Assembly: GCF_011038795.1 (NCBI RefSeq)
Contig: NZ_JAAKDU010000003.1
Span: 1 to 64,000, forward strand
DNA from: Streptococcus tangpeifui
GTDB lineage: Bacteria > Bacillota > Bacilli > Lactobacillales > Streptococcaceae
Reading direction: 5' to 3'
Length of the DNA stretch: 64,000 bases
Part shown: positions 39,442 through 47,683 of the stretch, in pieces
Layout of the letters: the number at the start of each line of letters is the position of its first letter
How positions within the stretch are numbered: the first letter of the stretch is position 1
The notes under the pieces: model-generated
What the model was told of the DNA's origin: nothing
Seen by the model: the letters and a program-made list of their open reading frames with translations, nothing else
Databases searched by the model: none
Made by a program: the position numbers and the translations under genes

Positions 39442-39523
39442 AGGAAGGTGACGCCGTGTGCTGGCACACAAGGAAGCTTATCTAAATCCCGAGCTTTTAG
39501 CCCGTGTTCAGTTAAGTTAAGAT
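39442..39523 (+). repeat. Interspersed repeat, family A (copy 1)
   Basis: GACGCCGTGTGCTGGCACAC, AAGGAAG, a variable 15 nt, GAGCTTTTAGCCCGTGTTCA and GTTAAGTTAAGAT. It is followed 44 nt later by copy 2 in the same orientation. Confidence 0.7.
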
Positions 39524-39567
39524 GCAAAGAAGCGGTTCGCTTAGCGAAAATCCCTGACCGAAAAATA

Positions 39568-39652
39568 GGCGACAGACGCCGTGTCCTTGGACACAAGGAA
39601 GTCGATCTTTTTTCCGAAGAGATTAGCTTCATGTTCAGTTAATTAAGATACA
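39568..39652 (+). repeat. Interspersed repeat, family A (copy 2)
   Basis: GACGCCGTGTCCTTGGACAC, AAGGAAG, a variable stretch, TAGCTTCATGTTCAGTTAAT and TAAGATAC. The hairpin arms co-vary with copy 1 (GTGTGC/GCACAC against GTGTCC/GGACAC). Confidence 0.7.
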
Positions 39653-39781
39653 GCAGAGGCTTGCTATCTAAGTGCTTTCACTTGATAACAAACGCCAATC
39701 ACTAGGGTGAATTAGCTACCTCTCCCAAATCTAGAAGCCCCTCCATCATACATGTCAGGTCTGTTTCTAGTAAATAATCCC

Positions 39782-39816
39782 AAACGCACCAAATTTGGTG
39801 CGTTTTATGGTATAAT
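39782..39816 (+). promoter_or_regulatory. pezAT operator and promoter
   Basis: A perfect 24-bp palindrome (half-site AAACGCACCAAA) at 39782-39805 abuts an extended -10, TGG-TATAAT (39811-39816). PezA proteins repress their own promoter through such palindromes. Confidence 0.75.
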
Positions 39817-39869
39817 GATAAAAATTAATGTGATGTTTCACGGCTTAGTATCTTAATAAGGAGAATTTT

Positions 39870-40346
39870 ATGATCGGTGAAAATATTAAAACGCTTCGCA
39901 AATCCCTTGGTCTGACACAACCCCAGTTTGCTGAGAGGCTCGGTGTGTCACGCAACAGCCTCAGTCGCTACGAAAACGGAGCTAGTCCCGTCTCAACAGC
40001 GTTAATCGATCGCATCTGCCATGTTTTTAACGTATCCTATCTTAGCTTAGTGGGTGAGGACAAGCTCCTGACACCTGTTGAAGATTATCAGCTCACCCTC
40101 AAGATAGAAGTCTTCAAGGAACGTGCGTCAGCTGTCCTAGCAAACCTTTATCGCTACCAAGAGGCTAAAGCTATTCCTTTTGATGATGCCAGCAATCCAT
40201 GGGTCATCATGAGCGATGATCTATCAGATTTACTCAATACGCAAATCTATCTCATTAACACTTTTGAAGAGTTAGAGCGCTACACTGGTTATCTTGACGG
40301 TATTGAGCGTATGCTAGATACAGCCCATCATCAGGTGGTGGCTTGA
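39870..40346 (+). CDS. pezA: Epsilon/PezA-type antitoxin and autorepressor
   Basis: 158-residue protein with an N-terminal XRE helix-turn-helix (about 5-60: IKTLRKSLGLTQPQFAERLG, SRYENGASPVS). A helical C-terminal domain neutralises the zeta toxin. It matches the PezA layout of pneumococcal epsilon-zeta systems. It starts behind AAGGAG. The stop overlaps the toxin start (TGATG). The operator palindrome lies directly upstream. Confidence 0.92.
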   Translation: MIGENIKTLRKSLGLTQPQFAERLGVSRNSLSRYENGASPVSTALIDRICHVFNVSYLSLVGEDKLLTPVEDYQLTLKIEVFKERASAVLANLYRYQEAKAIPFDDASNPWVIMSDDLSDLLNTQIYLINTFEELERYTGYLDGIERMLDTAHHQVVA

Positions 40347-41116
40347 TGGACTTAGGTCGATACCATCAGGCAGATTTTGACCGAGCCCTCAGCCGAAACC
40401 TAGGCGCATTGACGCGAAACAAGATTTCCTCAGATAAACCGCAGGCTATCTTACTGGGAGGGCAGAGTGGAGCTGGTAAAACGACCATTCATCGGATCAA
40501 GCAAAAGGAATTTCAAGGGAATATCATTATCATTGATGGTGATAGTTTTCGCCCTCAACACCCTAACTATCTTTCTCTTCAGAAAAAGTACGGCAAGGAC
40601 AGTGTCAACTATACCAAAGGATTTGCGGGAGCCATGGTTGAAGTCTTAGTCGATGAACTCAGCCAGCGCGGTTATCATCTCCTCATTGAGGGAACCCTTA
40701 GAACCGTAGAGGTTCCCGAATCAACAGCAACTCTCCTGAAAAAGCGTGGTTATATGGTCTCGCTGGCCATTATGGCAACCAAACCTGAGCTGTCTTACCT
40801 GAGCACTCAGCTTCGCTATCAAGAGCTCTATAGCAAGGATCCTAATCAAGCCAGAGCGACACCAAAAGAGCATCATGATTTAATCGTTGACAATCTCGTC
40901 GAAAACCTAAGAGCATTAGAAGAAGCCGAGACATTCGATCGCATCCAGCTCTATCATAGAGACAAGCAGTGCCTCTATGACTCTGAACGAGATCACGGTT
41001 CTGCCTCCCGTATCCTCCAAGAGACCTTATTTGGAAACTGGACCCTAGTCGAAAAAGCCATGCTCGAGATGGAGGAAAGCCAGCTAAGAGTCTTACGTCA
41101 AAAGAATGAGACGTAA
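40346..41116 (+). CDS. pezT: Zeta/PezT-type toxin (UNAG kinase)
   Basis: 256-residue P-loop kinase. Walker A GGQSGAGKTT (38-47), catalytic Asp66 in IDGDSF, the FAGAMVE helix and LLIEGTLRTVEVP match PezT closely. PezT phosphorylates UDP-N-acetylglucosamine, blocking peptidoglycan synthesis and causing lysis. It appears intact. The ATG at 40346 overlaps the pezA stop; a TTG one codon upstream is less likely. Confidence 0.92.
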   Translation: MDLGRYHQADFDRALSRNLGALTRNKISSDKPQAILLGGQSGAGKTTIHRIKQKEFQGNIIIIDGDSFRPQHPNYLSLQKKYGKDSVNYTKGFAGAMVEVLVDELSQRGYHLLIEGTLRTVEVPESTATLLKKRGYMVSLAIMATKPELSYLSTQLRYQELYSKDPNQARATPKEHHDLIVDNLVENLRALEEAETFDRIQLYHRDKQCLYDSERDHGSASRILQETLFGNWTLVEKAMLEMEESQLRVLRQKNET

Positions 41117-41248
41117 AAAGCTGTTTTCACCAGATGGTAAAATCATGAATCTGAAACAAGATTCGCCTTTGACTCAGATATGATGAATAAACAAATGGGA
41201 GATAAAGCTTGATAGAGCAGGTGGTATAATTTTATAGCTAAAATGCCC

Positions 41249-41283
41249 AAATACACCTCATTTAGTGCGTTTTATGGTATAAT
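41249..41283 (+). promoter_or_regulatory. Degenerate copy of the pezAT operator and -10
   Basis: 41249-41272 matches the 24-bp pez palindrome at 19 positions, with the right half-site nearly intact (TTTAGTGCGTTT). TATGG and TATAAT (41278-41283) lie at exactly the same offset (29 nt) as in the pezA promoter. It drives the RelA/SpoT-domain gene. Confidence 0.65.
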
Positions 41284-41314
41284 TCCAGTGATATTGCCTC
41301 AAAGGATGTGGGTT

Positions 41315-41953
41315 ATGTTTGATGAAATTGTAAGTTTAATAAATGAAATTGGTAAGCTGCATCAAGATTTTTCACATAATTTTTTTAAGGGACATATCGC
41401 TTATAACCTGAAAAGAACTAGAGTAGACAAGGTTTTACAAGAGACCTCTTATGATGAGACTTTTATTAGTTTAGTGGATGATTATATTGAAGAACTATCA
41501 TACTGGCTTATTTTTCTTGAATTTAATTCAAAGTCTTTAATTTTGGAAACGCGTTTTAGAGGAAAAAATAAGGAGTCAGCTCTTAATAAGTTATACTATT
41601 ATCGCGTAGGAAAATCAGATCCTACAATACCTGTTCAAAAATGCTTGAATGATTTGCTTGGATTTCGCATCATTATTAATAATACGATTGATTACGATTG
41701 TCTATTGGATAAAATAAAGCGGTCAGATAAACTGAATATAAAATTATTTAGACCCTATGTTAGAACAGACGAAAACTACAAAGGTATCCATCTGTACGTC
41801 AAAAGTGATAATAACCATTATTTCCCTTGGGAAATTCAGATTTGGCAAAAGTCTGATGAGATTTCTAACGAACGTTCTCACCGAAATCATAAAGAAAAAC
41901 GCCAATATATCAATTGGACAGAAATATACAAAGAGTATCAAAGAAAGGAGTAA
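41315..41953 (+). CDS. RelA/SpoT-domain protein, likely toxSAS-type toxin
   Basis: 212-residue protein with a small alarmone-synthetase-like nucleotidyltransferase/pyrophosphokinase domain. RFRGKNKESALNKL (ATP-binding Arg/Lys and Ser), CLNDLLGFRIIIN (metal Asp in the DLxGxR block), ENYKGIHLYV (the G-loop Tyr) and PWEIQIW (Glu) followed by ERSHRNH are in order. There is no HD hydrolase, TGS or ACT domain. A single-domain synthetase followed by a Panacea protein fits toxSAS toxins, which make alarmones or pyrophosphorylate tRNA CCA ends. ATG 41315 is preferred (AAAGGA 8 nt upstream); ATG 41306 is possible. AT-rich. Confidence 0.75.
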   Translation: MFDEIVSLINEIGKLHQDFSHNFFKGHIAYNLKRTRVDKVLQETSYDETFISLVDDYIEELSYWLIFLEFNSKSLILETRFRGKNKESALNKLYYYRVGKSDPTIPVQKCLNDLLGFRIIINNTIDYDCLLDKIKRSDKLNIKLFRPYVRTDENYKGIHLYVKSDNNHYFPWEIQIWQKSDEISNERSHRNHKEKRQYINWTEIYKEYQRKE

Positions 41954-41959
41954 CAGAAC

Positions 41960-42700
41960 ATGGTTCAGCATATTATCGCTATTGCAAGTTCTTACCGACT
42001 GGGTAAGCGAATTGCTTGGCATTATACAGCCGATGTCATCTGTAAAGATGTCTTGACAGAATTAAGAGATAAAACAGACAGGCTACTAGGACGTCCAGAC
42101 TATGTCATCCATAAATTAACAACGGATTCGAAAGATTGGAGTAGTGTTGTTAATAAGGACAGCTTCTTTGCGGATTTAGAAGTCTATGATTCATTAGACG
42201 ATTTTCTGCAAGTTGTAGCTGCAGATAAAGAAATCACTGCGCTTGACATTGCTAAGTATCTCTTATCAGTACTGCCTATGTCCAACCTAAAGCTCCAAAA
42301 GATGATTTATTTAGTCTATGCGGATTATCTAACAAAGACTGGTAAAAGGTTATTTGAAGATAAGATTATTGCCATGCAGTATGGCCCAGTTATTCCCACT
42401 GTTTACGATAACTACAAAGGAAATGGTAAGGAAGAAATTGCTGAAGCTTCAGACGATAAAACAGATGTTCATCTAGACGGTATTACAGTACCTCTGACCC
42501 TTGCAAAGATGTTGCAAGCAGATGATAACCAAACCATACTAGCTTCCATTAAGGCCACTTTAGAAATATTTGGTAAGAAATCAGCAGGTCAGTTGGTGGA
42601 TATCACCCACAGAGCTGAAAGTCCATGGAGCCAGGTGAGATTATTTGATGAAATTACTGACAATATCATCTTAAAATACCATAATATCGAACTAGTTTAA
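41960..42700 (+). CDS. Panacea-domain antitoxin
   Basis: 246 residues. The C-terminal ~155 form a Panacea/SocA-like (DUF4065) domain: TALDIAKYLL, LKLQKMIYLVYADYLTKTG, QYGPVIPTVYDNY and the closing SPWSQ. The N-terminal ~85 residues are an accessory segment of the kind that gives Panacea antitoxins their toxin specificity. It starts 6 nt after the RelA/SpoT-domain gene behind AAAGGAG, so the pair is one operon. Panacea antitoxins are known to neutralise toxSAS enzymes among others. Confidence 0.75.
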   Translation: MVQHIIAIASSYRLGKRIAWHYTADVICKDVLTELRDKTDRLLGRPDYVIHKLTTDSKDWSSVVNKDSFFADLEVYDSLDDFLQVVAADKEITALDIAKYLLSVLPMSNLKLQKMIYLVYADYLTKTGKRLFEDKIIAMQYGPVIPTVYDNYKGNGKEEIAEASDDKTDVHLDGITVPLTLAKMLQADDNQTILASIKATLEIFGKKSAGQLVDITHRAESPWSQVRLFDEITDNIILKYHNIELV

Positions 42701-42940
42701 GGATATCGCTAACAAATCACTATCTTTTTCTATATTTAAGTTTCCAGCTATTTTAAAAGATATCCTAAACTATATTAGCTATCTCTCAATTTTGGCTATT
42801 TCAGGAGATAAGTCGGAGAATTCTTACATCTGTCTCTTAAAAAATAGGAAAATTAAGAGATAGAAAGAGTCAGGATATACAAAAAAACTAACCACTCTAT
42901 GTCCTAAAAACAAACACAGATATTAGTGTGAGAGAAGAAG

Positions 42941-42968
42941 CAATCCCTGTCGGTACTATCGTCAGGGA
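42941..42968. terminator. Inverted repeat between convergent genes
   Basis: ATCCCTG / CAGGGAT stem near the 3' ends of the Panacea gene and the minus-strand membrane gene. No strong T-run. Confidence 0.4.
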
Positions 42969-42985
42969 TGTTGTGTTTATTGTAT

Positions 42986-44092
42986 TCAATTTTTATTGCT
43001 TAAATATTTTCTTCTCATTTTCTTACGAGCTTCAAATTTTCTAAATTCTTTATCAATGACTCTTATTCTGAATCCAAATAATGAATCAAAACTCAAGTAT
43101 CGTTTTCCAGATTTATTACCGCTTTTTAGCATTCTATTCATAATTCCAATTAAAATAGCTGAAAATAGCACAATCACAAAAATAAGGATTAGAGATATTA
43201 TCATACTCCTAGAAGTTAAGAACCTATTACTCCAATCAATAATTGCATTTACTAGACTCCAACGATTAAACTTATTTGGCTCAATAGCAATAATTTTATC
43301 AGAGCCTTTAAAAAATATATTCATTATCCAATCAGTAACAGATTTTTTAATTTTATAAGGCAGTATTTTTTTAATAGCCATCGTTATAGCAAACGAAATA
43401 TTGACAAAAATGATATAGGCCTTTGCTATTGCATCTTTTCGTTTTTGTTCGGTTGAAATGCTAAAATCTTTTTTAATCGTCCTATTTTTAATTGTGTGAT
43501 AAAAATTTAAAAAATCATCAGAGATAAGCCAGTTTAACGAGAGTGATATTATTGTAAACAGCGCGGTTGCAAAAGTTTCATTGTGGAATAGAAACAAAAT
43601 AATCAGCAAGCATAGTTTTAGAATATTACCAAACTTATCCTGAAAGATTACTCTACTCATGTAATCAAATACGACCCAAATAGCATTTAAGTAACAATAG
43701 ATTGAAAGTATTGAAATTTCTAAAGTATGGGATTCTATATTTTTACCATAAGCTATAATTAATAGAAAAACTATATTCACTAATAAAATAAAAATGGCAG
43801 ATATGCAAAGAAGTTCTTTTGGAAATTTCAATTTACCTTCTGGCATTCTTAAAAATTTTGGTAATTGATATTCAATATCGCAAGTAATGCCTTTTCGATA
43901 AGCCCATTGAGAATAATAAAGTAGATATGATATGGATACTATAGAGGTAACCACATAAATAAAGGCATATATGAAAGAGTCTCTATTTGCAATAAAAAAT
44001 AGCGGGATGGAGCTTATTGCAGAGCAAATTCCAACTAATTTGAAGGAGCACTGAAATTTTCTGTTTAGTATATGCTTGTTCCGATTTATCAT
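42986..44092 (-). CDS. Polytopic membrane protein of unknown function
   Basis: 368 residues, not recognised. About seven hydrophobic segments are visible (near 17-34, 40-60, 92-115, 128-148, 160-195, 225-245, 300-322). The tail is very basic (FEARKKMRRKYLSNKN). It is strongly AT-rich and stands alone on the minus strand inside the restriction-modification island. Nothing ties it to a transport family by eye. Its placement suggests an accessory or defence role, but that is only context. Confidence 0.6.
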   Translation of the reverse strand: MINRNKHILNRKFQCSFKLVGICSAISSIPLFFIANRDSFIYAFIYVVTSIVSISYLLYYSQWAYRKGITCDIEYQLPKFLRMPEGKLKFPKELLCISAIFILLVNIVFLLIIAYGKNIESHTLEISILSIYCYLNAIWVVFDYMSRVIFQDKFGNILKLCLLIILFLFHNETFATALFTIISLSLNWLISDDFLNFYHTIKNRTIKKDFSISTEQKRKDAIAKAYIIFVNISFAITMAIKKILPYKIKKSVTDWIMNIFFKGSDKIIAIEPNKFNRWSLVNAIIDWSNRFLTSRSMIISLILIFVIVLFSAILIGIMNRMLKSGNKSGKRYLSFDSLFGFRIRVIDKEFRKFEARKKMRRKYLSNKN

Positions 44093-44811
44093 TACTACTA
44101 TCTCTTTAATTATTATTAATCATAATTTTATCAATTTATACTTCTTGATTCAATTACATATAAATTAACATTATGAATAAAATTCATCTATTTTGCTTAA
44201 TAAACTACATGTTATAGTGTAGTGTGTTATTATGGAATTTTTATACTATTTTGCAAATATTATAATTAGGATGTTATACAATTGATAGTAAGAGTAAGAA
44301 TAAGATATAATTAGCACGGAAATTTTGTCGTGTTCTTTTGATAGATAAAACAACAATGACCGTGATGAGGAAGTTAAGAAATTAGTTAAAAACACTTCGT
44401 TTAAAAAAGACGATAAACGATCTTTTGGAGAATATGGAGTTTATAATGCTGCTGTTACAAATAATCTTGGTTACAATCAAGATTATTACTATCATCGCTA
44501 AAACAAAAGATGTAAACGGTGTTGTCCCTGAAGAGCAGTATTTAACCGTAACAAACTAGAAAGATAGAGATTTTTTTAATTTAATTTTACGGCACCGGAA
44601 CAATTTTGTTCAACCAAATATAGCGTTGATTATGCCAAGTATGGGGAATAATTTCAAATTTCTCTTGGGGTAGCAAAATCGGTTGCTTTTAATATACTGA
44701 AAGGGGTCTAAAAACCGCGTGGTTGAGCGGTTTTTTAATTAGCTAGAAAATGAGAAACATGGTATAAAACATGGTATAATGAATGTAATTCAAGCTTGAC
44801 AGGAGGAAATT
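44093..44811. other. AT-rich gene-poor stretch with a protein remnant
   Basis: An open frame without start (about 44357-44503) reads NNDRDEEVKKLVKNTSFKKD and then SFGEYGVYNAAVTNNLGYNQ, probably a gene remnant. A terminator-like hairpin follows at 44711-44736, then a promoter TATAAT (44776-44781) for the next gene. Confidence 0.45.
44711..44736 (+). terminator. Terminator
   Basis: AAAACCGC / GCGGTTTTTT stem with T6. Confidence 0.7.
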
Positions 44812-45948
44812 TTGAAACTGCACATCTTTGATAATTTTTTGGCTAGTATATCAGTTGTAGGTGAAGTAGTGAGTTCATTAAAATGGCTCCTCTTAAAACC
44901 AATGATAAATTTCTGGAATAACAGAAAAAAGGTTTCTATTATAGATAATGGGATATACAATATTGGTAAATACTTAGGTGAAATTAAGTTACTTTCTAAC
45001 ATCTCAAACGGATATTCAAGTCCATTTCTTCATAGAGTGATTGTTGAGACTTCCAGAAAAGATAAATTTAATTTAACAGATATTAGCCTAGAAGACATCA
45101 ACTATGAAGAATATCATTATTCAGAAATTTTATATGATGGTGGATTTTTCAACGAAAATCAATATTTTACTATCGTAGGGATTAATAATGGAAATGAGGT
45201 CGGTCATAGCGATAAGATATCTATTAAATTCCAGCCTTTAAAAATTGGACAAGCTGATGGAGCTTACTCCTTAACCATTGATGTGATAAATCACGAAAAT
45301 GAGATTGGTCCTGGGGATATTCAAAGCATTTACTCAAAGAAAATTACTGATGAAAATTCAATTCTGCATTTTTTCTCTAAAAATTTTGATCAATATGATA
45401 GGCTAAAAATCATAGTCCAATTTGAGAATAACTCATGTTCCCCACTAACTAGTATCATTGTCTACGATCCAGAAAATCATTCGTTTACCGTTAATGGAAG
45501 AGGTTTTTTAGGTCCTAGTGAAAAGTATCCTTTAATGAATCTAGAAACTAGGCCTACTATTCTAAAACGACCAATTACTGTTCAGCTGAGTAAAGGCTCT
45601 AATCAAATAGATTTTTTAGTTGCTACACAAGAGGCATGTATCCTTTCTTATAATCTAGCTTTTTGGAGTGGAAAAAAGAAATTTAATACAAATTTTAAAT
45701 CAGAAATTACAGTGAAAGTTCCTCATTATACTCAAGAGGAGAATACAATATATGGAAGAATTTATGACTTTTTGGCATTCCAAGTTAAAAAGAATATTAA
45801 AATTCATGAATTCAAATATAATGCAGACTACTTGAGTTCATTAAAAAAACAAGCAAAAAAGTCTGATAATAATAATCTTTATTATGTACTTAATTTTATT
45901 TACGATTACAAAGAATTAGTCGCTAAATTCTCAGACATAAAGTTGTAA
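44812..45948 (+). CDS. Hypothetical protein, unknown function
   Basis: 378 residues, not recognised. It starts at TTG 44812, chosen because AGGAGG lies 5 nt upstream. The N-terminus has a hydrophobic or amphipathic stretch (about 10-32) that could anchor it to the membrane. The rest is soluble, rich in beta-prone segments (YSLTIDVINHENEIGPGD, RLKIIVQFENN, FTVNGRGFLGP), with a Lys-rich helical end. It has its own promoter. It is AT-rich like its neighbours. It could be part of an anti-phage module, but no motif supports that directly. Confidence 0.55.
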   Translation: MKLHIFDNFLASISVVGEVVSSLKWLLLKPMINFWNNRKKVSIIDNGIYNIGKYLGEIKLLSNISNGYSSPFLHRVIVETSRKDKFNLTDISLEDINYEEYHYSEILYDGGFFNENQYFTIVGINNGNEVGHSDKISIKFQPLKIGQADGAYSLTIDVINHENEIGPGDIQSIYSKKITDENSILHFFSKNFDQYDRLKIIVQFENNSCSPLTSIIVYDPENHSFTVNGRGFLGPSEKYPLMNLETRPTILKRPITVQLSKGSNQIDFLVATQEACILSYNLAFWSGKKKFNTNFKSEITVKVPHYTQEENTIYGRIYDFLAFQVKKNIKIHEFKYNADYLSSLKKQAKKSDNNNLYYVLNFIYDYKELVAKFSDIKL

Positions 45949-46436
45949 AAAGAAATTTTTAAAAATGGCTATTATTCCATCAAGGGATATGTGAAATCAT
46001 TTAATCGATTATTAGAGTTATTCGGAAACTAACTTATTCAGTAATTGACAATGCCACAAATAAACTAGGCTTAGCAATTGACAAAGGCGATCGGTCGCTG
46101 GGCGTTAAGTGATGACGTTTAGCATTATGATTTAGGTAGTTCATTTTGTTGACCTTCTGTCCGTTTGATCACTTACAGCATAGTCCAAATGAACTTTTTG
46201 CGGACTAAAAGAATGAATTAACGCCACAGATTAGTTTTTTATAATACAGAAGAAGTGGCAAATAAATTTTCAAAATCAATAATTGAGAGAGCATAGATTA
46301 AGCACAATGGAATTAAATAGCTTAACATATTATGAGATATAGCATTAATCATATTTTTGATAGATTATATGATGAGTCACTAACCAAAGCAGCCCAAATC
46401 AGAGGCTGCTTTTAAAATATTCAAATTTTCGAGCAA
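45949..46436. other. Gene-free AT-rich stretch
   Basis: No supported gene. It ends with a terminator-like hairpin AAAGCAGCC / GGCTGCTTT (46386-46412). Confidence 0.45.
46386..46414 (+). terminator. Terminator-like hairpin
   Basis: 9-bp stem AAAGCAGCC / GGCTGCTTT with a short T-run. Confidence 0.6.
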
Positions 46437-46575
46437 AGAAAAAAGACCCTCAAACTTTACTGAGGGTCTAAAGAACAGCTATACTAAAAAAGATAACCCC
46501 AGGCGCGTGTGAATTCTCGTCCATTGACTTACTCCCATTCGGGAACACAGCGGTAATCCTTCGAAAGCTATCTTT
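46437..46575 (-). ncRNA. Candidate small RNA
   Basis: On the minus strand TTGCTA (46605-46610), a 17-nt spacer and TATTAT (46582-46587) form a promoter. About 130 nt later the stem AGACCCTCA / TGAGGGTCT with T6 (46438-46469) forms a strong terminator. Between them there is no open frame of useful size. The transcript can fold: AAAGATA near its 5' end pairs with TATCTTT before the terminator, closing a domain with a TCCC / GGGA hairpin. No known RNA family was recognised. Confidence 0.45.
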
Positions 46576-46625
46576 AGGTGTATAATAGCATATTTTATAT
46601 TAAATAGCAAAATGGGCAGTTATGA

Positions 46626-47126
46626 CTAATGGAATTTACGACGGGGGTGATAACTCTTCTTAAATTGATCTTGTTTCTTCACTTTCTTTTTTAAAAATTG
46701 CATAAATTTTTCAGGTAGAAAATAGACTGATAAAATAGGTAAACCAAGAATCGTAATCAATAAATTAAACTGATCAAGAGCTAGGGTGTTTAGTAAGTAT
46801 ACTAATAGAATAATTAGTGTAAGTACGTAACTAGTTTTAAAAGAGCGCCTCATATCATTATGTTTCTCTAGTGAAATAAGCTTAAAGACTTCGTGAATTA
46901 AAATTTGTAATAGCATTCCTTGAAATATGATAATCAGTGCAAAGAAGAAGAACCTGTACTTAAGAATTTTAAAAATTGAAATAAGTAGCTTCATAGCTGA
47001 ATCATCTTTGGAATTAATAATAAATCCTAAAAATACAAAGGATGATAAAAAGAAAAACAATAAAAATATCTTTAGATTGTCTTTCCAGTTATTCATAAAT
47101 TCTTTAAAATGTCTTTTTAGATTCAT
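46626..47126 (-). CDS. Small polytopic membrane protein, unknown
   Basis: 166 residues with four clear hydrophobic segments (about 17-36, 58-78, 96-116, 118-136) and a highly basic C-terminus (KKKVKKQDQFKKSYHPRRKFH). Not recognised. It is AT-rich and lies just upstream, in its own direction, of the candidate small RNA. The N-terminus (MNLKRHFKEFMNNWKDNL) is cytoplasmic by the positive-inside rule. Confidence 0.55.
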   Translation of the reverse strand: MNLKRHFKEFMNNWKDNLKIFLLFFFLSSFVFLGFIINSKDDSAMKLLISIFKILKYRFFFFALIIIFQGMLLQILIHEVFKLISLEKHNDMRRSFKTSYVLTLIILLVYLLNTLALDQFNLLITILGLPILSVYFLPEKFMQFLKKKVKKQDQFKKSYHPRRKFH

Positions 47127-47311
47127 AACTTACCTCATAAATATGCTATCCGAATTATAGCATACTAAATATTAAAATAATACGACAATTATATATTGAC
47201 CTTATAAAATAAGCTCTTAATTGCTCTTTTATTTAATTGAATATCATACAATCGCATGATTATAGAGGAGGCAACCTTTTTGAAAATGAGAAAAATGGTA
47301 TAATTAACCAT

Positions 47312-47623
47312 ATGGAACAAGCCTCAAATTTAAACAATCCATTGTTTAAAATTAACGATGAGTATTTATATGAGAACACATTTGGTACGGAATGTGGATT
47401 GGTATTATCAAATACTCATTTACGATTAAATAGATTATTTAAAATGTTTAATGATAGGATCCAAAACTTAAACTATTATTATTTAGCGGATGCAAGTAGA
47501 AAACTCATTCAAATAATTGAAATCATTTTTTATCTTCATTGGCTGATGGTTGGATTCAAAGTTATGGAGCAAGTGCAAAACTCCCTGACATTGAAGGAAT
47601 ACTATTTTATGACAGGAAGGTGA
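47312..47623 (+). CDS. Hypothetical protein, probably frameshifted
   Basis: 103 residues, not recognised. ATG 47312 lies 7 nt after TATAAT (47299-47304), suggesting a leaderless mRNA. After a T6 tract (47526-47531) the reading frame gives an unlikely tail. The -1 frame instead continues with natural-looking LADGWIQSYGASAKLPDIEG and ends at 47640. The ancestral protein was probably about 109 residues and this copy carries an indel at the T-tract. A longer frame starting at 47237 overlaps the promoter and is rejected. Confidence 0.4.
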   Translation: MEQASNLNNPLFKINDEYLYENTFGTECGLVLSNTHLRLNRLFKMFNDRIQNLNYYYLADASRKLIQIIEIIFYLHWLMVGFKVMEQVQNSLTLKEYYFMTGR

Positions 47624-47683
47624 ATGAAAGTGATGCATAAGAATTTAACAGCTAGAGGAAACAGTAAGGATAACGACAATTAA

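Larger units (their letters stand above)
39403..39781. other. Gene-free stretch between hsdR and pezA
   Basis: Contains two units of repeat family A and an imperfect hairpin (AAGTG / CACTT, 39669-39682). No gene is seen. Confidence 0.5.

Noticed and set aside
46300-46470. Fst/par type I toxin-antitoxin
   Set aside because: The convergent-looking terminators suggested it, but no short hydrophobic toxin frame was found.
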